A DNA stretch of 64,000 nt from Coturnix japonica. Taxonomy: Eukaryota > Chordata > Aves > Galliformes > Phasianidae. The notes beneath the pieces are model-generated. The model ran no database searches, had not been told where the DNA came from, and saw only the letters and a list, made by a program, of their open reading frames with translations. A program made the translations under genes and the position numbers. The stretch spans positions 1,708,398-1,772,397 of the forward strand of contig NC_029521.1 of NCBI RefSeq assembly GCF_001577835.2, in the 5' to 3' direction. How positions within the stretch are numbered: position 1 is the stretch's first letter; each line of letters opens with the position of its first letter. Positions 53,901 to 64,000 of the stretch are shown here, piece after piece.

Positions 53901-56090
53901 GAGTGTTGCTCTAATCCCAGGACAAATACCTCATGTTACTAAAACCTGACGTGTCCGAGCTTTTGCAGATTGCTAAATCCTGACCAGGTGAGATGTCTGT
54001 TACCGATAAGCAGCTCACAGGAACACTACCTCTTTCTGAGTGCCTATCACCTACAGTGTTCATCTTGGATTTAAACAGGTATCGCTACCTTTCTTGCAAG
54101 GTAAACAGGGCAAGTCAAAACAAAACGGGTCTGATTCTTCCTGAGGTTAAGCTTCCACAGTTACTTTCATTAAGGGAAATACAAGTGGGTTCTTAATGCA
54201 GCACATAAAGAAAATGCTTCCATCACCCTACTGCATTATTGAACACATTAGCATTGGTCAACAAGCTCCTTCTTGCATACAGACTGCTATATGAATGTAA
54301 ACAAGGAATTCTAGTCTAATCGTATAGTTTTCTTACTTTTGTTGTTAATCCATATGTCTCAAAAAAAAACTTCATAACTTATGAAGCTGAAACCATATGT
54401 TACATACTGTATGTTTAGAAAAATATAGTACTTTCCATGTGATGTTTCACCAGGCAACCAGCACAATACTGTGATGCAAATACCCTTCAAGCTTGTAATG
54501 ATTCATCATTTGAGATCGAGGTTAAGCTGTCTTCTGCAGGCCTAATGTTATTAAAATGTAGTTTATTTTTACTGAATTTATTTTGTGATTAAGACTAGTA
54601 GTTACGCAGCCTGACGCTCCTTATTTATGCTACGAATGGGTATATTGGCAGGGTAAAGCAACCCAAATCTTCAGCCATACAATTTCTGATGTGACACGGA
54701 CTATCGCCTTAGACACCTTCAGTGCCCGAGTGCTTTAAAAAGTACCAGCTGAGAGAGTAGTTTTTGTGAGATGTAGAATTACTTATGAGCAATCAGATGA
54801 AAACAGTTGATCTGTTTCATAAGCGGGCTCAAAAGCAATTTTCAAGGCTAGTGGCTTTGGCTGAATTCAGTCAATAATGGATTTAAATGGCTATCCGACA
54901 TCTGAAAAAATGCAGGGCTGTATTACCACACAGATTATTACTGAAAGAGATGCTAGCTCCAACAGCTTTGGTTCTGCTTGGGAGCACACACATGCATGTT
55001 GCATTCTTCTTCCATATTGAGCGTCTATTCTGCTGCTATAATCTGATAATAGGCAGAGTGGAGGAACAGCAGACTCATATTTTCCTTTGAAATGATAAAC
55101 ATAAGCATACAAGTTCTGTATTGCTTGGCACGAGCGCTGTGATTTTGTCTTTCTTGGCTGTCTTTGTTTTGGACACTGACATTTTTTTTTCTGGCTCATC
55201 GGAAAAAATTTTCTACAAGTCTAGTAATGCAAGAATTGCATTTTTAATGCCTTTCTCTAGTATCTGGCCACCTACACTTACTAGGTGTGCCTTTAATTGC
55301 TTGTGTTTTAAAAGAGTCTGCAAAGCAGATAGGTTTGAATGTACTTCCTCTTTTGTTTTACTATACGGGATAGAATGCAAGCTAAGCAGTTGCCTAACAA
55401 TCCACGTGTACAACACATGTGAACTATATTACAAAGCCAATGTGCTCATCTTACACACAAATGGGACAACATAAACTCTATATGACACTAGCAGACAAAA
55501 ATGGAGCTGGACTGTGTAGAGGTCAGCACAACGAGCAAAGCAGGGTTTCCCACATCATACACACATGTGGCTAAGTGAGATTCCTTCCCAATTGGTTACT
55601 ATCCAAAAACAGCTTATCTGGGCAGGCAAATGGCCTAAAGGGTGTCTTGGTCAATAGCAGAGGGAAAGCGAGCAGGTTAGTGTGGTCTTTGTTTCCCCCT
55701 ATAGTTGGCCCCGTGTACAAAATTCTTGGCACAGAACTGTGTAATGGGACCATGTCAACATGAGAGTCTGTTGAGTGCAAGGTTCAGCCCATGCAAGCTG
55801 CTCATCCCATGGCACAGTGTTATGAAGCTCCTTCTGCACCACTGTTGGGAGACAGACAGACAAATTGGTACTTGGGTAATGTGTCCTAATGACGACGAGC
55901 TCAGAAATGCAATGCAAATCATAGCCTTCAGCAGCCTTATCAGCAAGCAGAGAAGCTCAGTGCAGAAGGTATGATGTATTCCAATCTAACCAGCCAGCTT
56001 CGTTTATTTAAAGAAACAGGAAATGGAAAAAAGCAAAACGAACAACTCCGTTCACCATAATGCCACTCTTATCTCTCCTACGGCACTGGG
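47936..56090. other. Intergenic region between LDB3 and BMPR1A
   Basis: About 8 kb of AT-rich DNA. It holds a CR1 fragment (49833-50062), an inverted-repeat homeodomain-motif cluster (49289-49336) and an AAT run near 51290-51308. No gene was recognised. Open frames here are short and without splice or homology support. Confidence 0.7.
49833..50062 (-). repeat. CR1 LINE 3'-end fragment, minus orientation
   Basis: Starts with agaatcatagagtcatag (the complement of the CR1 terminal microsatellite), then caggttggaaaagatcttaa, gatcatagagtccaaccaca, gtccctgagcaccacatcca and tttcctgatatccaacctaa. This is a classic, comparatively well-preserved CR1 tail. Confidence 0.95.
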
Positions 56091-56638
56091 ATGCCAAGCT
56101 TTCCAAGGATCAGCGTGAGCAGTGATCCACGGGCAGCTCCCATCGTTACCCTATGCCCCCCAAACAAAGGAGCTGCGATATCCCCACCTCCGCAGCGCAC
56201 CCGGCCGCGCTGCCCCTCGCACCTCTCTGTCTCCTCCTACAGGAGCTGCCGCGCCTTTGCACCGGCAAAGCTCTGCTCGACGGCCCTTCGGCCGGCGGTG
56301 CACGGAGCCCCATGCGGCATCTCCACCCAGGAGAAGAGCTCCTGGGGAGGAAGAGCGGCCGGCTTTTTCTCGGTGTGCCCCGGCAGCCCTCCCGCCCAGC
56401 GCACGTGTCAATAGAAGCGGCAGCGCTCCTAGGAGCGGTCTCACGCCTCTCCCCGGCAGCCGATGGAGCTGCTGCTGCTTCGCGCTCGTCCCCATTCTCC
56501 CCCTCCTTCCTCCGTGCGCGCGGCCGGGCTCCACGGGTGCCGTGATTGGAATCCGGCTCCGTCCCGCCCCGCCCGCCCTCCAGCTCCGCAGGGACGCGCC
56601 GGGCGTCGGGAGCGCTGCCGGGGAGCGAGCCTGCGCCG

Positions 56639-56666
56639 CCCCGCCCCGCCCCGCCCCGCCCCGCCC
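56639..56666 (+). promoter_or_regulatory. BMPR1A: Tandem GC boxes (CCCCG)n
   Basis: A 28-bp run of repeated ccccg units, matching overlapping Sp/KLF-type sites on the minus strand (GGGGCGGGGC). It lies about 145-170 bp before the putative exon 1 donor, a plausible core-promoter position. Confidence 0.6.
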
Positions 56667-56689
56667 TCCCCCTCCCGGCTCTCGGCCGC

Positions 56690-56811
56690 CTTCGCTCCCG
56701 TCTTACAGGAGCCGTCGGGGTTCCGGGCGCGGCCTGCGTAACGCAGCGGGAGCGGCTCCGTGTTGCTTCGCCTTCCGTCCCGCCGCAGAGGATGAGGAGC
56801 CTCCAGGAGCG
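56690..56811 (+). other. BMPR1A: Putative untranslated exon 1 of BMPR1A
   Basis: A near-perfect donor (CCAGGAGCG|gtgagt) lies at 56812 inside the CpG island. BMPR1A has untranslated first exons in mammals, with the signal peptide encoded further downstream, so this is taken as the end of exon 1. The 5' end is not defined; 56690 is a guess just downstream of the GC boxes. A short upstream ATG (atgaggagcctccag) lies just before the donor at 56791. Confidence 0.5.
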
Positions 56812-58089
56812 GTGAGTGCGGGGTCGTGCCGGGCGGTGTGGAGCGCCGCGCCCCGCTCCTGCGTTCCACCCCTTCTCGGCCCGCGGGGCTCCGAGCACCG
56901 GGCCCTCGTCCCGCCCCCGGCCCGCTCTCCCCGTCGGCTGCGGGCTCGGCCCTTCTGCTCCGAGCTCTCCGGCCCGGCCGCTCTCCCCGCCGAGCGCCCT
57001 CCGCGGGTCGGGCCGATGCTCGGAGACCGTCGGCGGGCGAAGCGCGGCGGCTCCCGGGGCCGGCGGCTTCCTGCGTGGGCACGGGGCCGCCTGCGGGGCC
57101 GGGCAGGCCCGGCGCACGCCGCTCTGTCTGGCCGCCTTCGCCCTCCCCCTGCGTCTGCGCCCGCGGTGTTGTAATTCCAGGCGCGGTGCCGAGCCGGCGG
57201 CTGAGCGGGGCCTGCGAGCGGCTCCGGGAGGCCGCGGGGAGCGGGGGGACGGCACTAATGCCGAGCCGTGACCCGCCGCTGCTGGGCGGTGAGGAGCCGC
57301 CTGGGCATCCCGCGGCACCGTGAGCGTCCGCCGTCCGGTTCCGGTTAAACCTGGTGACGAGATGTCCCGAAGAGGCTGAAAAACTTGAATGGCCTTTCAT
57401 CAGCCTTTCATCTTCTGTACGACTAAGAGTGAATTCGGCATCAAGGAGCGGTGGGAGGCTGTAGCGCGGTCGTGTGGCCTGTTGTGATGAAGGCCGTACA
57501 ATGGGGACGCTTCCAGGTGCGGAGTGGTTGTGTTTGTGAGCTGTGTTTTGTTGTGTTTTGCGTTCCTTGAGGACGGGTAACGATTTGCTGGGTTCCATAC
57601 CCTGTCAGCTGCTTGGTGCCTGCCCTCTGTGCGAGTGGAGCAGCTCCTTCTATGATGGCCTGGGCTCAAACTGTTCCTTGGTTCTCAGTAGAACCTTATG
57701 TTGGAGTAAGGAGCTGCATGAGACCGGTTGATATTCAGACCTGCTCTTCCAGCCTATAGTTAGTAAGACCCCCACGTTGTGGCATTGGTAGCAGCCTGAA
57801 AATATTACTTGAATACTTGTTGACAGTGTGTATCCTTTGTGTCTTTACTTTGGTTACTTTCGTATAGATCTTTCAACACTTGCGGTTTGTTGTGTTAGGG
57901 TCTGTGTGGTTTGTATTTCTGTATGGACACATGCATGCCCTGCAGGCTCTGAGTGTGGAGCTCTGTCAGAGATATTAATGCATAGTTGCAATCTTCAGTT
58001 GCCAGTTCTCTGTATATGCCTTTGGTCTCTCTGTTTGGAGACAGTGAATTCATGTGGGCTGACTGGAATCCTTCTCTTTAAAATGAGAA

Positions 58090-58150
58090 AGATATGGTTT
58101 GGAAGGGACCTCTGGATGTCACTGGGTCCAGCCCCTGCCCAAAGCAAGGG
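58090..58150 (-). repeat. Short CR1 fragment
   Basis: The + strand reads ggtttggaagggacctctgg, atgtcactgggtccagcccc and tgcccaaagcaaggg. This is the reverse complement of the CR1 3' UTR segment just before its terminal repeat. Confidence 0.75.
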
Positions 58151-58629
58151 GGTTCAGCTAACTTCCTTTAGAAAGGACATGTGCTTCCCATAGATGAAAG
58201 TTACTGTGATCTGAGTTGTCACAAAGCATTGGGCTGCAAAGAAAAAAGCACGCTGAAGAAACAATAAATAGCTTTGTCTACTTCCTGGAGTCCTGAAAAG
58301 CAAGCAGTAGGTGGGTGGCTTAGGGTTGTATTTATTTTCTGCCTTGGTTTAAAGGTAGGAATGACAACAGGGTTGTATTTGTTCTCCAAGAAGCAAATGG
58401 GACATAATGTGACTACCAAATGATACTTGTGGATGGCAACTTCCGTAGTGAGGATGGTATCTCCTTGTAGTGCAGCTAAATGTCTGACACATGGAGCTTC
58501 TGAAGCTCTGCTAAGCATAGATGGGTAAACAGACAAGATGGCATGTTCTACAGATGCAAGTGTTCCTCCCTTGCTTTTGTCAGGCATCGGATCTTTCTGT
58601 CTGTGTGAGGTTTTTGGTTCCTCGTTTGA

Positions 58630-58653
58630 GGGGGGGGGGGGGGGGGGGGGGGG
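58630..58653 (+). repeat. Poly(G) run (G24)
   Basis: An uninterrupted run of 24 G. Long G homopolymers are G-quadruplex-prone and often mis-sequenced, so the exact length may be unreliable. Confidence 0.85.
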
Positions 58654-60999
58654 ACAGAGAACGTCTTCAGTGCCTGGGTTTTGCTTCACATACCTTAATA
58701 TTTTCTGTAAATAAATCACGTAAGTCACTTCAGAGCTGTTATATGTAGGTACTGATGGAGTGCTTAGACACGTTAATGTTCCTCAAATGTGTGTGGGGGT
58801 GGGGGGCAGTGTGTGTACTTGATTTTTGACGGCTGCCTTGCCTGTAGCAGCTGATGATTTAGTGCCTTTTCTTCCCTGAACGAGAGCTGCAAAAATCTTT
58901 TGCAGTTGCTCTACCAAACCCTCGCTGATTATTCCTAGTCATGGTGATGTCATGGAGTCTCTGTGCTTTCTGAAACATTCGGTGCTTTAAAGGGAAAGCA
59001 AGGAATTTCTGTCTCTCTTTCCTGTCGTCACTTAAAAGTCGCAGTGAAGTCTGTAGAGCAGTTGATTTTTCTCAGAAATAGTCATTTTATCTACCCCCCC
59101 CCCGAGTTATTCTTTTAACTCAGTATAGCTCTTGTGTGAGGGATTCGGTCCAAAAACACACCGAGTACTTTGTGCTCTAGGCGTATGTTTTGTGCTTCCC
59201 TCAACAAAACAAAGCAATTTTTCTCCTGCTCTTTAATATCAAGGATTTCATTTTCCTCTAGGGAGGGTGAATGTTAGGTTCCCTTTGTTTTCCTATGAGG
59301 CTGTGTCCTTGCTGAGAGAGTAAGCTGCAGCCTCTTGCTGGTCTGACCACTGTGTGAGATGGAGCACTCCAGAACTGCATGGGAATCGCAGCAGTGAGAG
59401 GACACTGAAGTTTACTGTAGTCAGTTGACAACTGGAGTATTTTGTATCAGTGTTTTTAGTGTAACATGAGGCTCGAGTTCTTCATTTGTGCTACATCAGA
59501 GATGAGATGCATGAGTTTCTGGTTGTGACGCTGTTGTCAACTCTACACAGATGCTGTAGGCAGTGCGATCATTCTCTTTCATATCTATAAAGCAGCAGCT
59601 CTAGTCTTTGCCATTTTCCTAGTGGATTTCTTATAGTCATCCTTCTGTTTCTTTTGAGTTCCATGCATTTCACTCTGCTGTACTGTTTCAGAATGAATTG
59701 GTAAGTATGATCAATATAGTTATTAAAGCAGTCAAGTGAATTCTAGCTCATGATTGTGCACAGGTTGTGTGAATTCAGACCTGCTTTGTGGAAGCTCCTT
59801 CCTTTTCACTGTTGCAGCTGTTGAAATCTCCTAAACTTGCTTTTCTTGCAGCCTCGTCTTAACAGTGTTAATTATTAACGACTTTTTCTCAAGTTGGGGG
59901 GCGGGGGGAGGAGCTGTTCATGTGCATTTACACTTCCTTTGTAAGAGCCTGATGCCAGACTATACTGGAAATCAGTGGGTAGAGTCCGAGTTCTGTGGCC
60001 CAAAATCATGCAAGACTTTGCTGCTACAAAGAATTAACATTCTGCTCACAAAAGATTTGATGCACATCTTAGTGCATTTCATGCTAAGAGAGAATTCCTT
60101 GGATATAGAATCAGTGATAAGGATGATGGAGGATGCAGCCTGGCTTCTACGTTCAGATATCATTTTCTAGTCCATTTGTTGGTGTTTTCTTCCCTATTTG
60201 TTCAGTTGAAAGTTCAGTCTATAGTGCTGATGCAGAGACACAGGCACCATGCCCCATAGTGTTGTGCAGCCATCTTCAGACTCAACACCCAAGACATGGA
60301 CTATCCTCAATTCAGATCGGTGAATGAATTTCAGTTTGTTAGTGATACTGATCATTGAGTAGAAATGTCCCTGAAGGAAGGGATTAAAAACAAACAAAAA
60401 CCTTCAAAGCAATTTGAATAAAACTGGTTTCTCGTGTCTCTTCTTGGAGAGAAACCAAGAAATTAAGCTCACAGAATTTAAGAAAAGAAAAACTTCTTTG
60501 TTTTTATATGTTGACATTTGTCTCTTTTTGTTATCTATGTTTCCTTAATTGCAACAGTTTAGTCTATTGTATGATAGTACCCTATAGAAAATGGTCTCTG
60601 GGAATGTTCTGAGGTGCAATGCCACTCATTAAGACTGAAGGTAATGCCCTTCCTCGCCTGGGCAAAATGTTATTGTAAGCTTAAAAATGCAATAAATAAT
60701 GTTAAGTTTTGAAGCCACATCTATCACAGTTGCTGAGCTGAATTTAGTGATTCTACTTGGGCTAACTGTTCTTTAAAATCCGTAGCATGGACCAGGCTTT
60801 AAGAACAGTTCTTGGTAATGCCCAAATCTTCTGCTTTGGTTTGCAGAATGAAGCTTGTTTTCACCTGTGCTAATTCCATTGCTGTTGTCGGTTACTACTG
60901 GTGCATGAATTGATTCTTACTGAAGCAGTTGGAAGTTGACAGCAGCGATAGTGGTCTGTGCTGATCTTAATGTTTTCTAAGACAGTTTTGGTATATGCT

Positions 61000-61002
<3 letters not shown>

Positions 61003-61042
<40 letters not shown>

Positions 61043-61056
61043 ATATATATATATAT
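61003..61056. repeat. (AT)n microsatellite
   Basis: AT repeat of about 54 bp with a short GTATGT interruption. Confidence 0.93.
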
Positions 61057-62179
61057 TTCTTTTTCAATTTATAGTTAATGCAACTCTTTTGAGAAAGAAA
61101 CAAGAATTTGCATGCTCTTCCAGTCTAAACTTAGAGCAGAGGGCTCTGGTGAAGCAAATGAATATCCCCATATAGCTGATATTCTACATGGAAGGAATGT
61201 AGTTAGAGAGGTGCCAATTTGGGCTACAGCAGGAACTGTGAAATAAAACCTGATCCATACAGGACAGTTTGTATTCAAACCCAATCCTCTGTTGAACTGT
61301 TTTTGTTCCTATAGGGCCACTCTTCACTCCCCCACCTCTCTTCAAATTCACAAGTTTTTAAATGTAGAGATGTTTCTAATTTAGGAGATTATTTTGGTGT
61401 AATGAACTAAAACAGACAAAAGGGGACGAAACGGAGGGAGGTCAAAAAACAGATGGAAATAGAAAATTTGAAAACATCTAGTTGAAAAAAAAAATAAGAA
61501 AACCCACCCTTGAAATAATGGAATCTAAATGCTGAAATCATACATCTGTTTGGCAGCTGTGCATTCCTTAGCCTGGGGTTCTGCTGCAGAAATGGTATTA
61601 GTAAACTTCAAGAAAAGGTTCCTAATGCAGCTGTATATTATTTACGCCTCTTTATAACGCTTCAGGTAATAGTCCTAGAAATCTGCAGGAGGAAACAGGA
61701 GGTGGAGGGAAGAGGTGGCAAGTGGATGTAAGAATGGCCACCTATGGCTGTGTATACATCCACAACGGATTTGGAAGCAGAAATGGGGCTTGGGGCAAGG
61801 AGTTTCAGGTAAAAGGAGACAAAGCAGTGGAATAGCAGCATGGCAAGGAAAGTTGGATAGGTTTGTTGGATAGGTAGTTCAGTCAGTAAGTTGCTTCCCT
61901 TCATGCAGTTTATTACTTTCCTGTACATACTTTGAATTGCCTTGTTTGTCATATGCAACAAGCAAACTGGAGCAACTGAAGGTATATGCTCTGCCTCATG
62001 GCTACAGTCTCATTGAAATCCAAGAAGTCTAGGTGGACAGGTGATACAGCTGGCATGCTGCAGGCTCTTCAGGAGGTACATGCTGCCTTTCCTATTTGAG
62101 ACCAATGGAAATGAGGAGCTCTGACTTGGGATGGGTAAGCAGTAGGTCATAGAGAGTGGGTTAGGATTAGCAGGCAGGT

Positions 62180-63200
62180 CAGCATGGGTGGTGTTGGTGA
62201 GCATCTGGTAGCCTTTTGTGATGAAGTAACATCAGTGGATGGCAGGGAGCAGCAGGTATCATTTATGTTGTCTTCAGTAAAGCTTTTGACGGTGTCTCTT
62301 GTAATATCTTTGTGGACAAACAATACAAGACAGACAGTAGGATGGCTTCTGAACTGCCAGATTCACGTGGTTCTGATGAGCAGCATGAAGTCCAACTGGA
62401 GAGGTCAGTGCAAGCGCCCCAGTACAGTGCAATACCTTTGGAAACAATAACTGCATGGTGGGATAGAGTACACCCTCAGCAAGGCTGTAGGAGTGTTTGA
62501 TAGGTCAGACAGTTTGTGCTGTCATGCAGAGGGATCTGGGCAAGCTGGAGAAATGAGCAGAGGGGAGACTCATGTGAACCTGAACGAAGGGAAATGCAAA
62601 GCCCTGCACTTGGGAAGGAATAATCTTGTCTACTGGTTCAGAGTAGGGTCTGACTGCCTGGAGGGCTGCTTTGCAGAAGAGGCCCTGGTAGTCCTGTTCA
62701 ACGAGAATGTGAGCCAGCAATGCGCCCTTGCAGCAAAGTAGGTGAATGGTATCTTGGGCTGTGTTTGGAAGAGTGGTGCCAGCATGTCAAAGGGGGTGTT
62801 TAATCCCTTCTCAGCGCTGGTGAGACACCCGGAACACTGTAACCAGTTCTGGCTTACCAGTACAAGATGGGTATGAATGTCCAGAGAAGGGCCGTGATGA
62901 TATCAAAGGACTGCAGGAGCTGTAATATGAGGAGGGGCTGAGAAAGCTGGGACTTGAGCCCAGGAAGAAGAGCTCAGGGATTTCCTCATCAATCTGTAAA
63001 AGTTCCTGATGGAAGAGCAGGACAGAGACTGTACCAGTCTGCTCAGTGATAGGACAAGAGGCAACGGGTGCAAAGTGAAAGAAAAGAAATGCTATTTAAG
63101 CATAAGAAACACTCTTTTGCCTTTGATTTTTAATCTATTTAGAGACTGTTGATGGTCAAACGATGGGATGGATTTGCCCCGAGAGGCTGAGTAGTTTCTG
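62180..63200 (+). mobile_element. CR1 LINE, 5'-truncated, with end of ORF2
   Basis: The + strand carries the last part of CR1 ORF2 (tatgttgtcttcagtaaagc, ttttgacggtgtctcttgta, matching the DFSKAFDTVSH region of the reverse transcriptase). The downstream stretch follows (agagggatctgggcaagctg, gggaaatgcaaagccctgca), then a segment near 62810-63110 with acaccc-ggaacactgtaacc and ggacaagaggcaacgg. The frame is interrupted many times, so it is inactive. It is the longest repeat in the window. Confidence 0.85.
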
Positions 63201-64000
63201 TTATAAGAGATACCCAGAATGTGACTGAACACAGCTCAGTGCTGCATGGAGGTTCCTGCTTTGAGGCAGTCTGCATGGGCTGCTTTGCACCTCATCCATC
63301 CTGTCTTCTGTAAATCTAGCATTAGTTGGTCAGCATTAATTTACTGAAACCTGGCTCGCTCTAGATAAATCCAGGTATTTTGTTACATTCTATTCCTTAT
63401 CCCCCTTGGCTTTTCTTTGTGTTTTCTTCTGAATTTCTCAGAACATTCTTTCATCTTACTCTCATTTGTTATTTATTTCCTGTCTACTATTGCTGAATAA
63501 TCTTAGATATGTGTTTTTGTTCTTTTTGTTAGTATTTTAATGTATTTTTTCTTAAGAGCCAGCTGGCTTACTTGTCTGCTGCTGAGTATTAGCCAAGTGG
63601 TGGAATGCGTTATTTGTCAGATAAATTACCAGGGTCAAGAGTTTAAGAAGAATCAATATCAATTTGCTCTCTCCTCCCTTCCCTATTTTAAATCTGTTGT
63701 CTCTGATAAAGTGACCGTAGAAGACATGGTGGTAATACTGAGTATTGCAGGCAGTCAAGAATAACTGCTGTATGTGGCCACATGGTGTAATAAACTATAA
63801 TGTGTCTGCATAGGTATTCACACATATGCAGGCAGACCGGAGAAGAGGTATTGGAGCTCTTAGAAGTGAAGGTTATATCTCACTTGTTAGGCCTTTGAAG
63901 GAATGCCGTGTCTGGTTAGCAGTGATCTTGTTCAGGAAGTCGTTGTGAAGTTATGGGTTGAAATAGTTAAAGACTGTAAAGTAGGTATCAGTGCTCTGGA

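Larger units (their letters stand above)
56150..57350 (+). promoter_or_regulatory. BMPR1A: CpG island promoter, inferred BMPR1A
   Basis: An abrupt 1.2-kb block of very GC-rich, CpG-dense DNA in an otherwise AT-rich region, typical of a vertebrate housekeeping or receptor gene promoter. It contains five tandem CCCCG units (GC boxes) at 56639-56666 and many CGG/GCC motifs. No TATA box is apparent. The assignment to BMPR1A rests on the known amniote order LDB3-BMPR1A in the same orientation, not on coding sequence. Confidence 0.75.
56812..64000 (+). other. BMPR1A: Inferred BMPR1A intron 1 (5' part)
   Basis: Non-coding sequence after the donor. It holds the remainder of the CpG island, a CR1 scrap (58090-58150), a G24 run (58630-58653), an AT microsatellite (61003-61056) and a long CR1 fragment (62180-63200). 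No BMPR1A coding exon was recognised. Confidence 0.5.

Noticed and set aside
56122-57598. Several long open frames (up to about 390 codons) on both strands in the GC-rich island
   Set aside because: Stop codons are rare in such GC-rich DNA. The frames overlap on opposite strands, are Pro/Arg/Ala/Gly-rich and match no known family. They are explained by base composition of a CpG island.
59695-59703. Nine-nt stretch between tgtttcag and gtaagt (AATGAATTG)
   Set aside because: Consensus splice sites are close, but a 9-nt exon is very rare and there is no coding or transcript support.

Overview
The window is vertebrate nuclear DNA, most likely from a galliform bird such as chicken. It is AT-rich, with short widely spaced exons bounded by GT..AG. 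It carries several CR1 LINE fragments, the dominant avian repeat, and one mariner copy that resembles the chicken Galluhop family. No bacterial-type operons, tRNA, rRNA or CRISPR features were seen.

Positions 1 to about 47,930 hold the 3' part of LDB3 (ZASP/Cypher, LIM domain binding 3) on the + strand. The upstream PDZ and ZM-motif exons lie outside the window. Visible here are a constitutive linker exon (3889-4058) and a 37-nt microexon (5016-5052). Next is an alternative terminal exon (8804-8900) that ends the LIM-less short isoform. A run of Ala/Ser/Thr/Pro-rich linker exons follows (20571-31851). A long exon then leads into LIM1 (37505-37805), and four exons encode the three C-terminal LIM domains, with the stop codon at 43471-43473. 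A 3' UTR of roughly 4.4 kb follows. In the linker, every cassette between 5052 and 31733 starts and ends in the same codon phase and is a multiple of 3 nt. Any combination therefore stays in frame, which suggests a modular spring or linker. A previously unnoticed 36-nt microexon (19138-19173) fits the same rule.

Positions about 47,930-56,100 are intergenic, with one CR1 fragment and AT-rich homeodomain-like motifs. A strong CpG island follows at about 56,150-57,350, with tandem GC boxes and a consensus splice donor at 56812. From the tandem LDB3-BMPR1A gene order known in other amniotes, this is inferred to be the promoter and untranslated exon 1 of BMPR1A. The rest of the window (56,812-64,000) would be BMPR1A intron 1, with CR1 sequence at 62.2-63.2 kb and microsatellites.

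The two genes are neighbours rather than functional partners. LDB3 is a sarcomeric Z-disc adaptor and BMPR1A is a BMP type I receptor kinase. No clearly new biological system was found. The most interesting content is the splicing architecture of LDB3.
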